64,000 nt of DNA from Kryptolebias marmoratus (Eukaryota; Chordata; Actinopteri; Cyprinodontiformes; Rivulidae). The notes below the pieces were generated by a model. It searched no databases. It saw only the letters and a program-made list of their open reading frames with translations, and was not told the DNA's origin. Location: assembly GCF_001649575.2 (NCBI RefSeq), contig NC_051442.1:27270181-27334180 (forward strand), given 5' to 3'. This document shows, piece by piece, positions 35,421 through 46,019 of this stretch (within the stretch, counting starts at the first letter, position 1; the number at the start of each line of letters is the position of its first letter). Position numbers and translations under genes: made by a program.

Positions 35421-36150
35421 AGCAAAGACAAACTCCAGACAAACCCCCCCAAACTAACACACAAAGCTGCAGATGAAAACAATGCTGTACAGAATGAGTC
35501 TGTTTTCTGTTTTCAGATTCACCGTGACGCATCCCAACTCCCTGATGTTTCAAGGTTCAAATGTGCCATGAACCTTAACTGTCAAAGCAAAGAGTCTTGT
35601 CTGGTGCAGAACATCCTGGACTGCTAGTTAATCAGCTGAGATCTGTCTGGTTGAGTTGGACCAGTCTGAACAACAACCAGGAGCTGAGGGGTATGCGGTG
35701 AGGAGCAGCAACCTCTGCTGACACCTAGTGGTTTAAAACTTGATCATATTCAGAAGGACGAGGGATTTTTACAAAAAAAAAAAATCCAACAAATTCTTAA
35801 AGATATAATCTCTGGGTTCTCTGTGCATGTTGTACATGCTGAGTCGGCATCCACACTATTGTTTTCCTGTTTATAGTTTCTTTTGTGCATTTTGCAATCA
35901 AACTACTTCCACTTACGTTGTGCTATTTTAAAAATTCAAAACGTTCAGGTGGACAGGGACTAGTGCACTCTGACTTTTATACTTTTCTAAATTTATTTGA
36001 AACATTCCCCAGAGAAATACATTGAGATCTTTTAGTTTTTCAAAATGTTCTCTTCAAAATCTCCTTCAGCTACTTGCACTATGTTTGTCTTCTCATGCTA
36101 TTTTAGTTCTAGCAACCATTTTGCTACTTTTAGCTAAGATTTTACTACTT
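35421..36150. other. No gene recognised
   Basis: The + frame 35325-35627 lies mostly in family A sequence and its flank and shows no domain. Nothing else seen. Confidence 0.4.
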
Positions 36151-36154
36151 TTAA

Positions 36155-37640
36155 CCCTCTGGGGTCTAGGGTGAAACTGGACGTTTTTTGGACTATTTTA
36201 AATTTGCTTTATATTTCACCCTAAAAGTGGTTTAACCTGCCATGTTTGGAGTCATTTTTTTTNNNNNNNNNNNNNNNNNNNNNNNNNNNNNNNNNNNNNN
36301 NNNNNNNNNNNNNNNNNNNNNNNNNNNNNNNNNNNNNNNNNNNNNNNNNNNNNNNNNNNNNNNNNNNNNNNNNNNNNNNNNNNNNNNNNNNNNNNNNNNN
36401 NNNNNNNNNNNNNNNNNNNNNNNNNNNNNNNNNNNNNNNNNNNNNNNNNNNNNNNNNNNNNNNNNNNNNNNNNNNNNNNNNNNNNNNNNNNNNNNNNNNN
36501 NNNNNNNNNNNNNNNNNNNNNNNNNNNNNNNNNNNNNNNNNNNNNNNNNNNNNNNNNNNNNNNNNNNNNNNNNNNNNNNNNNNNNNNNNNNNNNNNNNNN
36601 NNNNNNNNNNNNNNNNNNNNNNNNNNNNNNNNNNNNNNNNNNNNNNNNNNNNNNNNNNNNNNNNNNNNNNNNNNNNNNNNNNNNNNNNNNNNNNNNNNNN
36701 NNNNNNNNNNNNNNNNNNNNNNNNNNNNNNNNNNNNNNNNNNNNNNNNNNNNNNNNNNNNNNNNNNNNNNNNNNNNNNNNNNNNNNNNNNNNNNNNNNNN
36801 NNNNNNNNNNNNNNNNNNNNNNNNNNNNNNNNNNNNNNNNNNNNNNNNNNNNNNNNNNNNNNNNNNNNNNNNNNNNNNNNNNNNNNNNNNNNNNNNNNNN
36901 NNNNNNNNNNNNNNNNNNNNNNNNNNNNNNNNNNNNNNNNNNNNNNNNNNNNNNNNNNNNNNNNNNNNNNNNNNNNNNNNNNNNNNNNNNNNNNNNNNNN
37001 NNNNNNNNNNNNNNNNNNNNNNNNNNNNNNNNNNNNNNNNNNNNNNNNNNNNNNNNNNNNNNNNNNNNNNNNNNNNNNNNNNNNNNNNNNNNNNNNNNNN
37101 NNNNNNNNNNNNNNNNNNNNNNNNNNNNNNNNNNNNNNNNNNNNNNNNNNNNNNNNNNNNNNNNNNNNNNNNNNNNNNNNNNNNNNNNNNNNNNNNNNNN
37201 NNNNNNNNNNNNNNNNNNNNNNNNNNNNNNNNNNNNNNNNNNNNNNNTATATCTGTCGGGAATAATTTCTCATAACTCTGGTTTTCCTTGGCCTATCGAG
37301 ATGATTTAAAAACTGGTGTAAAGCTTGAAGTCTGGACTTTCGAGACAGATTAAAACGAAGTGTCTGAGAGGGCGGATCTTTCCCGCTAGAGCGTTTTAAA
37401 CCGGTCATGTGACTTGGACGCACCGGCGCGTCCGTCGACTCTGAAGAGCTATCATTTTGCTTATAGACATATTATAATTGTAGACCAAATGTCTCCGCCT
37501 TCTCTGCTGGGAGCTGAATCCAGCAGGAACAGATTTCCAGAAGCAGCCATGTTGTCTTTTTGGAACCAGCAGCTGTGCACAAACAGTGCACACAGCCATG
37601 AGCTTTCTTTGAAGCATAAAATAACACATTACAGTTAAAC
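36155..37640. mobile_element. piggyBac-like MITE, one end visible
   Basis: TTAA (36151-36154) is followed by CCCTCTGGGGTCTAGGGTG, the form of piggyBac-type ends, which insert at TTAA. The 985-bp gap then intervenes. The sequence after it (37248-37640, CGCACCGGCGCGTCCGTCG, AAACCGGTCATGTGAC) resembles the interior of such elements from memory. The other end was not found, so the right boundary is a guess. Confidence 0.5.
36263..37247. other. Assembly gap (N)
   Basis: 985 N; the long frames across it are artefacts. Confidence 1.
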
Positions 37641-38137
37641 GTATAAGAAAAATTAATGTCTGAATATACAGCTGCAGTTTTCCTCATTTTACCTACACTT
37701 ATCTACAGTTGTGCAAATGTAATTATTGTTTTGTTAATTTTGGATTTTAGTAACAATTTTACTAATTTTAGCTATTAGTTATGGTTTTGCCAATTGTAGT
37801 TTTTAACCTCTTTAAGACATTGCAGTCAGTCAGCATTCATACAGAATTTTAGCAGAAAATGACATTTCACCTGTTTTGATATTGAAAGATGAAAAATCCA
37901 AGGCATCAATTTTACCTTACATTTATCAATACATTGTTTTCCTGATATGATGGAATTGGTTTGTCTCAGTAAAAATAAAAAAGTTTGTTTGAAGTACCAG
38001 TAACAATACTTTTAGACCACCCACTAAAAATACAGAATATACATGTACAGAAAACATTCTGCCTTTTAGTCTTGCTGCAATAAATAAGAATTTAAATTCT
38101 GAACATTTGAAGGTTGATGTTTTCTAGTTATCTCATC
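37641..38137. other. No gene recognised; breakpoint with gypsy element
   Basis: AT-rich sequence replaces the expected integrase C-terminus, polypurine tract and 3' LTR of the gypsy element. No LTR copy is found here. Confidence 0.5.
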
Positions 38138-39299
38138 TCAAAAATTGCTTTCAGTCACTGGTTTTATCTGGGAAATGTGGAATGATGAATGGATCCTCAG
38201 GGATGGTGGTAGGTGGAGTCTAACTGCGGTCGGATTAATGATTCTTTCAATTGTATAGGGACCGATAAACCTAGGTGCCAACTTTCTTGGTGTGTCTTTT
38301 AAGGTAATATCTCTAGTAGATAACCAAACCTTTTCTCCCACCTGATACCTAGGTCCCACTGACCGGTGTCTATTGGCAAACCTCTTGTTTTGTGCAGCCG
38401 TCCTCAGTAACGCAGCCTCAGTTGCCCTCCAGATCTTGTGGCAACGTCGAATATGGGCCTGAACAGATGGAACCAGAATCTCAGTCTCCTGATGAGGGAA
38501 AAGAGGTGGATTATATCCTAACGAGGCTTCAAAGGGTGAGTAACCTGTGGCCGAGGATGTGTGACAATTGTGGGCGTATTCTACCCATGGCAACTGCTTA
38601 CACCATGAAGAAGGGTTGTGGTTTATAACACACCGGAGAGCCGTTTCCAACTCCTGGTTACATCTTTCTGTTTGGCCATTGGTCTGAGGATGATAACCTG
38701 AGGATAGGCTAACCTGAGCTCCCAGAGCGTTACAAAAAGCCTTCCAAACATGGGAGATGAACTGTGGCCCGCGGTCTGAAACAATGTCGAGTGGAATACC
38801 ATGAAGTCGGAACACGTGAGTAACCAGGAGTTGAGCTGTTTCAAAAGCTGACGGAAGCTTGACTAGTGGAATGAAGTGAGCTGCTTTGGAGAATCGGTCT
38901 ATGATGTTTAATATGACGGTGTTGCCTTCAGAAGGTGGAAGTCCAGTGATGAAGTCTAATGCAATATGTGACCAGGGTCTAGCAGGAGTGGGTAATGGTT
39001 GGAGAAGACCGGCAGGAGGTTTGTGTTGGTCTTATTTCTAGCTCAAACAGAACAGGCTGAAACATACTCCTTAATGTCAGGAACCATGGTCAGCCACCAA
39101 AAATACCTCTTAGCAAAAAACAACATTCGAGCGACACCGGGATGACAAGTGAATCGGTGGTTGTGTATCCAGTCTAATACCTTACTGATGATGGCTTTAG
39201 GTACAAACTTCTTTCCTGGAGGGCCGGTCCCTGGATCTTGCTCTGCCTGCTGGGCCAAAGCGATAGTGTTCTCGATGTTCCAGGTAACAGATCCCACGA
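38138..39299 (-). pseudogene. gypsy integrase, truncated at the C-terminus
   Basis: The N-terminal HHCC zinc domain is partly visible (WIHNHRFTCHPGVARMLFF, then YVSACSV, after which the frame breaks at about 39043). The catalytic core resumes with the second Asp in IVSDRGPQF and the Glu in [16 protein letters not shown], followed by WVEYAHNCH and SPFEASLGY. The frame runs on through [21 protein letters not shown] and [11 protein letters not shown], then ends in unrelated residues and a stop at 38138. The chromodomain-type tail common in fish gypsy integrases is absent because of the truncation. Confidence 0.9.
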
Positions 39300-39989
39300 A
39301 GGGGCGAGTACATTGACGTCCGTCTTAGGTGTGTCGGAATCAGAGAACTGTCGAGAAAGTGCGTCGGGCTTGACATTTTTGGATCCAGGTCTGTAAGTAA
39401 TAACAAAATGAAAACAAGCAAAAAATAGCGACCATCTTGCCTGTCGTGGTGCAAGTCTTTTAGCATCTTGCAAATATGTGAGATTTTTATGGTCTGTCCA
39501 TATAACAAATGGAACCTTCCCCCCCCCAAGCCAATGCCGCCACTCCTCCAACGCCAATTTTATGGCCAGCAACTCTCGATTGCCCACATCATAGTTCCTT
39601 TTAGAATCGGACAGTCTCCGGGAATAGAACGCACAGGGATGGATCTTATTATCCTCAGGAGAACGTTGAGACAGCACCGCCCCAACTCCAGAATCCGAAG
39701 CATCCACCTCGACAATAAATTGTCTCTCAGGGTCGGGGTGGCAAAGAACTGGTGCAGACGAAAACAATGATTTGAGTCTGTTGAATGCTTCCTCGGCCTC
39801 AGGGGTCCAAACAAACAAACGGAGGGTGGAGGTGAGTTGTGTAAGTGGAGCTGCTACTCGGCTGTAGTCCTGTATGAATCTTCTGTAAAAGTTTGCGAAT
39901 CCAAGAAAACGCTGTAACTCCTTCCTGTTGGATGGAACCGGCCATTCGGTTACTGCGCGAACCTTTTCAGGATAAGTACGGAACTGACC
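39300..39989 (-). pseudogene. gypsy RNase H and connection
   Basis: A single open frame contains the connection ([40 protein letters not shown]), the RNase H start [18 protein letters not shown] (first catalytic Asp), [25 protein letters not shown] (Glu), and [11 protein letters not shown] (Asp). It ends with the usual tether [15 protein letters not shown]. The domain appears intact in this segment, although the whole polyprotein is broken. Confidence 0.9.
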
Positions 39990-40780
39990 CTTTAAAAAAA
40001 ATGAAGCCCAAAAAAGTAACTGAGTCCATGTGGAATTCGCACTTCTCTGCCTTGACAAAAAGCTGATTCTCAAACAACCTTTGCAGAACCGCCCTGACAT
40101 GAGCCTTATGCGAATCGAGGTCACGGAAAAAAATTAAAATGTCATCCAGATAAAAAAAAATTAAGTCGTTAAGGAAATCGCGGAGAACGTCGTTAACTAA
40201 CGCCTGGAAGACGGCCGGGGGTATTGGTCAGCCCAAAAGGCATGATCAAGTACTCGAAATGCCCTAAATGAGTCTTGAATGCCGTCTTCCATTCGTCCCC
40301 CTCCCTTATTCTCACCAAATGATATGCGTTTCTAAGATCTAATTTGGAAAACACTGTAGCATAATGCAACCTCTCATGGACTGAGTCGAGTAGGGGAAGT
40401 GGATATTTGTTTTTGACTGTAATGGCATTAAGGCCTCGAAAATCTATGCACAGATGTGGCGTTTTGTCTTTCTTTGTTACAAAGAAAAATCCCGCCCCAA
40501 GAGGAGAAGTTGACGGACGAATGATACCGGAAGCTAGAGAATCCTTAATGTATTTTCTCATGGATTCTCTTTCCAGACCAGACAGATGGTAAAGATGGCT
40601 AGAAGGTAACGGCGAACCAGGTAGCAAATCAATTGCGCAATCATATGGTCTGTGTGGGGGGAGAGAGAGAGCCCTCTGCTTGCTAAATACCGGAGAGAGG
40701 TCGTGATAACACTCCGGTACAGAAGACAGGTCAGTCTCCTCAACCACCTCATGAGCTCTTTTCTCAGGGGGAATACCAGC
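39990..40780 (-). pseudogene. gypsy reverse transcriptase, frameshifted
   Basis: The enzyme copies element RNA into DNA. Motifs in order: [14 protein letters not shown] and the '[17 protein letters not shown]' lead-in, [62 protein letters not shown] one-base disruption in a C-run near 40215 shifts the frame. The catalytic YLDDILIF lies downstream at about 40161-40138, so the YxDD aspartates are kept. A second shift near 39990 leads into the connection domain. Confidence 0.9.
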
Positions 40781-41060
40781 CGATTTTAAACAATGTTGTA
40801 AGCAAAACTTACTCCAAGATTCTACACGTCTCAAGTCCCAATTCAGAACTGGGTTGTGAGTCTGAAGCCAAGGGAAACCCAAAATCAATTGAGGTGATGA
40901 AGCCGAAAACACAAAAAAATTCTCCTCTCTCATGATGGTTACTGGAAACCTGAACCTCGAGATCAACAACCTTATGAGAGATTTGAGAAATGGTTTGGCC
41001 AGACAATCCAGTAATAGAGCGTGTAGATTCTAATGGGTGTGTTTTTAATTTGAGGTGGCC
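40780..41060 (-). pseudogene. gypsy protease remnant lacking the active-site region
   Basis: The C-terminal half of a retropepsin-type protease is recognisable ([19 protein letters not shown], then [18 protein letters not shown], the usual 'ILGxPWLxxHNP' end). The zinc-knuckle coding sequence runs almost directly into it. The D-S/T-G-A catalytic block expected between them is missing, which indicates an internal deletion around 41040-41100. Confidence 0.75.
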
Positions 41061-41203
41061 AAATTATTTGATCTATTGATGGGCTGTCCCGTTTCCCCGA
41101 AACAGACATCTTGCTACGAAGTGGCCCTGATTTCCACAATAAATACAAGCATTGGCCCGAAAACGTCTCTGGCGAAAGCTGTGTCCATCCGACCTGCATC
41201 GGT

Positions 41204-42084
41204 TCAGACAAAAAAACTAGGATTAACCGAGGAACAGGAATGAATCTCAGACCAAGGTCGAGTTCGAGTCGCATCACCCAAGGTCTTATGGGTAACGGAG
41301 TCCCGCTCACGAGGACGTTCACGGAGCCAGTTATCTATACGAATAGCTAGGGAAATTAGTTCATCCAAACTCCCTGGTTCATCCCGAGAAGCCAATTCGT
41401 CCTTAATGTTTTCCGACAAAGAATTAATAAACACTCCCTTCAAGGCTAATTCCTCCCACCCTGCTTCAACCCTGTAATCCGGAAATCGACAGAAAAATCT
41501 GCAACTGACCTGCGTCCCTGCCGGAGGTTGAGTAATCATTTGGCTGCTTCTTCACGTTGAAAAGGGTGGTCAAAAACTTGCCGAAACTCTTGAATAAACT
41601 GCTGAGATGAAAGAGTATCAATGGGATGTGAATTGAGGAAAGCTTGTGCCCATCGTAGCACCCTTCCTTTTAGAACGGAGACTATATAAATGATTTTGGA
41701 AGCGTGGGAAACAAACAAAGACGGCGAACGAGTGAACGCTAAGTTGCATTGTAGCAAAAACCCGCCGCAACGGTCAGAGTCTCCATCAAAACACTCCGCC
41801 GGTTTGAGTTCCGGTTCCCGGACCGGAAGCTGAAGAGGCGGATGAGGAGTGGAAACCACGGGCGAAGCAGGAGGCATTGTGGGAATTAGAGTCCCTAGTC
41901 GATTATCTAGATCAACTAACCGATGTGAAACCTGGTCTAAAGTAGAACACGCACCCTGTTGGACTTGGAACAATTGATTTATGAGAGTCTCGTACTGATC
42001 TAATCTTTGTTCGTGATGAACTAACATGTCTGCCGCCTGTCCACCACTAGAGCTGTGCTTCGACTCCTGTTTTGGCTGGAGCAT
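41204..42084 (-). pseudogene. gypsy gag, frameshifted
   Basis: Gag forms the retrotransposon particle. The likely start is the ATG at 42084, three nucleotides past the LTR; the frame stays open upstream into the LTR. The first frame (to 41536) has a coiled-coil-like Gln-rich N-terminus (HHEQRLDQYETLINQLFQVQ) and a capsid-like region (PAECFDGDSDRCGGFLLQC, FLNSHPIDTLSSQQFIQEFR). It breaks near 41537 and continues in another frame (41539-41204: CRFFCRFPDYRVEAGWEEL...SLAIRIDNWL). A CCHC zinc knuckle (C-X2-C-X4-H-X4-C, YCGNQGHFVARC) follows at about 41148-41107 in a further reading. Confidence 0.85.
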
Positions 42085-42085
42085 T
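42075..42085 (-). promoter_or_regulatory. Primer-binding site, complementary to the element's own RNA 5' end
   Basis: AATGCTCCAGC begins one nucleotide after the LTR. It is the exact 11-nt reverse complement of GCTGGAGCATT at 42622-42612, the predicted 5' end of the transcript. It does not look like the TGG-starting complement of a tRNA 3' end. The gag ATG (42084-42082) lies inside it. Confidence 0.6.
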
Positions 42086-42086
42086 C

Positions 42087-42768
42087 TGTCAGGATTCTGA
42101 GATGTCGAAGAGCACAACAGCTTGGTGGTAGACAGACTACAGGAGGCAGATATCAGGTAAGTGGTTTTATTTACAATGAACAGGGGAATAGACGGAACGG
42201 GATCGAGATCTGAAAACACGGAAGAAGAAACGGTAAGTAATATAACGAGGCTGGAGACGAGCAAAAACTAAACAACCGATTTGAGGCTTACTGATTGTCA
42301 GGTCAGGTTCTGCATCGGATGTGGGATCTGTGATTATTTCCCAGGTGAAAGCTTTCTTGTATTTGAGTCCAGTAGATAACACCAGGCAGTTCGAGCTTTC
42401 CAGAGTTGAGTGTAGATGAAGGAGACAGGAGGACATCAGTGAGCAATCTTCAAGGCTGGGCTTTAACAAAGGAACCGGAACCAGACTGGATCCTCGGGCA
42501 GGCAGGAAACTCACTGAGGAAGACGAGTACACAAGAAAAACAGGTAAAAAAATTTCTTGGTTAACAAACTGATTACTTGAGCTGGCTCGAAGACTTTACC
42601 ACATGGTAAGCAATGCTCCAGCGCTGATCTGGTTCCCACCACAGCCTTAAATACACCAGCTCATCTGATGCCTCATCTCCTTCAGGTGTGCAGGGGGAAA
42701 GTCCAACTCCACCAGCAGGAGGAGCCGGCCACGCCCACCAGGAAGTGCAGAAATCACAGATCACCACA
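42087..42768 (-). repeat. 5' LTR of the gypsy element
   Basis: On the - strand it begins TGTGGTGATCTGTG and ends AATCCTGACA, 682 bp. It holds TATTTAA (42653-42647) and AATAAA near 42167, about 80 nt before its end. Its edges are inferred from TG...CA, the TATA and polyadenylation signals and the gag start, since no second LTR exists to compare. Confidence 0.75.
42647..42653 (-). promoter_or_regulatory. TATA box of the gypsy LTR
   Basis: TATTTAA on the - strand. The motif GCTGGAGCATT begins 31 nt downstream (42622-42612), so transcription is predicted to start at or next to it. Confidence 0.6.
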
Positions 42769-42773
42769 AATAT

Positions 42774-43222
42774 AAATTATTAGTTTGTGTGCACACATAA
42801 GAATGAGGAATTAATTAGCATAAACAAATTAATGATTAGGTCAACAAATTAGATTAATAGGTTCCTTTTGTTTACTGGTTTGTGTTTTTCTGTGTTTTGT
42901 TTTGACTTGTGTGTTACATGCTCTCCCGGGCCTAAAAGCAAGCAGCTGCACCAGTTGGGTTGTATTAAAGGCCTACCTTACAGACAACTTTATGTATCTC
43001 TCTTTCTCTTTTTCCACTATGGCTTAAAAATGGAAGCTTCAATTTAGCTCTTTGGGAACAAATAAAAAAGGAAAAGGAAAAAGAGAACAGATTATTTTCA
43101 CAACATTATTCTTTAATAATTATAAAATTATATAAACTTTACCTTGATGGTCGTTTTAGAACTGTGGATCTATTTTAATATTTTTAAACTTAGAAAAAAA
43201 GCTTTTGGTTGTTTGCTGGGTT
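42774..43222. other. No gene recognised
   Basis: Flank of the gypsy element; AT-rich with nothing conserved. Confidence 0.45.
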
Positions 43223-43227
43223 ATACT

Positions 43228-43451
43228 TGTCAGGCTGGGTGGGGAAGGAGGCAAACCCAGAATGCAAACTCATATTAAGAAAAACTAATTTATTAAAACA
43301 AAATAAACAAAACAAAAGCTGACGTAGCAGCAAAAAGAAACTAAGGTCAAACATAGAAAGAGAAGGTGAAGAGCAAAACATAACACCAGGGACACAAGCG
43401 TAATGACAATAAGAATAATAAACTAAAACACAAAAACCCCAAATCCTGACA
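43228..43451 (-). mobile_element. Solo LTR, shortened relative of 8649-9106
   Basis: On the - strand it begins TGTCAGGATTTGGGG and ends CAGCCTGACA, 224 bp. The flanks are ATACT (43223-43227) and ATACG (43452-43456), a 5-bp duplication with one mismatch. Compared with the 458-bp LTR at 8649-9106, it lacks the central block that includes the TATA region, but keeps AATAAA and the TTTGCATTCTGGGTTTGCCTCC end. Confidence 0.8.
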
Positions 43452-43456
43452 ATACG

Positions 43457-44606
43457 TCTGAACTTTACGCATTATGATATTCACTTTAAATAAATAAATG
43501 AAAGATAGATTTTTATTGGAAGGTTTTAATTAAAGGGCAAAGTCTAAAGTTTATCCTGACCTCAGTAAATCTATATACTGGTGTACCTACAATCGATTAT
43601 TTAACATGACCTAAATACTTTCCTAAGAGGGGTGAAGGAAAATGTGATTACATTGCTAAAAAGAGATATGTTTATTTAATTACGAAAGTTTAAAAAAAAA
43701 AGAGACAAGTATTGATCATTAGTGGGTGGGGTTACTCAAAGATAAAAATAGTTTAAAGTACTCAATATTCTGGCATGGATAAAAAAAATAATACTACTAA
43801 GTTCCAAACATCCTGTCCAAAAAATCTTTTTGCTTTAGATGAGATTAATATTTACTATTTCACGTAAGATTGCATTCACATTATTGAGATCCTGTTCCTC
43901 TTTATTTCCTTGTATTTAATTACATCTGTATGTGTTTTGGCATCTGACTCGTCCTGCAAATTTCAAGTTATTTCAGCCATTCAGGTATCAAAATCTTCAA
44001 CTCGTTTAGAAGTGCCACTTTTGGTATCGATAACTTTTAAGGATTAGTCAGTTTTTGCAGCAATTTTTCTCACTAAAACACATTGGAATTCCAGAAAAAC
44101 TGTCAATTTTTACTGCTTTTAAAAGCCAACTACTTCATCATACTGCCACCTATAAATGCCATTATTCATACTGCATTTTTGCAGGAAATGCAATTTTTTC
44201 TAGTTTAAAACAGAATTGAGAAACTCATTGAAACTAACATCACTTGAAGAGAATTATAAAATATTCTTGATGAAAATTTTGAAAGACAAAACAAGTACTT
44301 TGAGTCATCCTAGACTTCAAACAGCCTAAAAATTATGTTGTCTTAGGCATTGCCAACTACAGTGACCTCTCTGATAATTGATTAACCTCTGCATCCAAGT
44401 TGAAGAACCATTTGGGTTCTGAAAACAACTCCTAAATCAGGCCTCTGAGCTCGCATTGCCAACTTAAGAAAGAAGAAGGGTTCTGTGCCAAAATATCTGC
44501 TGCAGGCGATGTGGGAGAATTGTTGTTTGCAGGAAAAAGGGAGTGTGGGAACGCAGGTGGGGTGATAAGCAAGAATAATTAGATTCTTTCAGCTGCAGTA
44601 AATATG
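43457..44606. other. No gene recognised
   Basis: AT-rich; no conserved exon or transposon end. Confidence 0.4.
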
Positions 44607-44996
44607 TAACCAGGGGCGTCACTAGGTTTTAATGACAAGGGGGTCTTAGCCCCCAGGAGATGCACAGGATGTGAGCAAACATAGTGGACGAGAACAAAAT
44701 TTCTCAAACAGCTAACAAAACCTGAGTTGCTTTTCCACATTTTTGGACACATTTAACAGATACCTTACTGTGTAAACGTTTTAAGCAACCAAATATATTT
44801 TTATTCAGAACATCAACAAACAGGAACTATGTTTACAGTTTTAACATAAAAAATGAATATTTTTTTTTATTATTTTGTGAATTGAATATTACTATACTGT
44901 ATTAAATGCCAGCTAATGTACACTATAATGTTTGGTGCTGGTGTATACCCAGTTATAAAGTCTAACTGTGACTTTATATATTATATAAAATCTCTC
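44607..44996. repeat. Possible DNA transposon end
   Basis: CAGGGGCGTCACTAGG with the following AAGGGGGTCTTAGCCCCC looks like the end of a hAT-type element. No partner end or duplication was found before or after the gap. Confidence 0.3.
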
Positions 44997-45409
44997 NNNN
45001 NNNNNNNNNNNNNNNNNNNNNNNNNNNNNNNNNNNNNNNNNNNNNNNNNNNNNNNNNNNNNNNNNNNNNNNNNNNNNNNNNNNNNNNNNNNNNNNNNNNN
45101 NNNNNNNNNNNNNNNNNNNNNNNNNNNNNNNNNNNNNNNNNNNNNNNNNNNNNNNNNNNNNNNNNNNNNNNNNNNNNNNNNNNNNNNNNNNNNNNNNNNN
45201 NNNNNNNNNNNNNNNNNNNNNNNNNNNNNNNNNNNNNNNNNNNNNNNNNNNNNNNNNNNNNNNNNNNNNNNNNNNNNNNNNNNNNNNNNNNNNNNNNNNN
45301 NNNNNNNNNNNNNNNNNNNNNNNNNNNNNNNNNNNNNNNNNNNNNNNNNNNNNNNNNNNNNNNNNNNNNNNNNNNNNNNNNNNNNNNNNNNNNNNNNNNN
45401 NNNNNNNNN
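44997..45409. other. Assembly gap (N)
   Basis: 413 N; frames across it are artefacts. Confidence 1.
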
Positions 45410-45610
45410 ACAGCAGCAATATCAGTCCATGATGCACCTACTCTTTATATATTTTACAAAAGCAGTGATGATTAATACTTACTTTATTGAAAAACTTTCG
45501 TATGTCCATTTTTTACTGAACATTCTCCTGGTCTGCTCACTGAATGTTCATGCTGCTCTTAGCTGGCTTTGCTAGTAAACTTGCTAGCACGCTGGTATCA
45601 CGGTTGCACA

Positions 45611-45772
45611 GAAAACGTGGACTGGAATCCATGTAGTGTGGGGGTATGTTATATGAACAAGTGGAATGGATCTGATAACGAAGTTTGTAGGGAAAACATG
45701 GACTGGATTTCATGTGGTGAGGGAGTACTCTATATGAACAAGTGGAATAGATTTGATAACAACGCACCAAAG
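45611..45772. repeat. Two tandem copies of an 81-bp unit, open in frame
   Basis: GAAAAC(G/A)TGGACTGGA...ATATGAACAAGTGGAAT(G/A)GAT(C/T)TGATAAC is repeated at exactly 81-bp spacing. Because 81 is a multiple of three, both units stay open in the + frame 45569-45811 and give a 27-residue repeat (NVDWNPC... / NMDWISC..., both with YMNKWN). There is no other sign of a gene. Confidence 0.75.
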
Positions 45773-46019
45773 AGGATCTCTACCTTACGCTGTAAAGAAA
45801 AAGGAAACTGACCAATTTATGATCATATATTTGAGCTAATAATGAAATAATATATGGTTATTTATTTAAACTCATATTCTGGCCACATTATATTGAATTT
45901 TTGTAAAAAAATAAAAAATAAAAAAAATTTTGACACCAAAATTATTTAGGGGGGCTTGAAAACATTTTGAAAACATTTTAGAAACAAAAACAGGCACCTG
46001 TCCACCTCGTTTCCCAAAC

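Larger units (their letters stand above)
38138..42768 (-). mobile_element. Ty3/gypsy LTR retrotransposon, 3'-truncated and frameshifted
   Basis: On the - strand the order is 5' LTR (42768-42087), primer-binding site, gag, protease remnant, reverse transcriptase, RNase H and integrase. This is the Ty3/gypsy order, with integrase after RNase H. The integrase ends early and no 3' LTR follows, so the element is truncated on its 3' side at about 38140. At least three frame breaks (about 41537, 40215, 39990) and loss of the protease active site make it inactive. AATAT follows the LTR start at 42769-42773 but has no partner because the other end is lost. Confidence 0.92.

Noticed and set aside
36221..37423. 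Frames of 339-400 codons on both strands
   Set aside because: They consist almost entirely of X residues across the N gap. The same applies to frames at 13132-13604 and 44913-45575.
37405..37687. 71-75 codon frames after the large gap
   Set aside because: They lie in sequence resembling a MITE interior and show no domain.
43228..43451. 3' LTR of the gypsy element 38138-42768
   Set aside because: It is on the wrong side (upstream of the 5' LTR) and is related to the 8649-9106 LTR family instead, with its own near-matching duplication.
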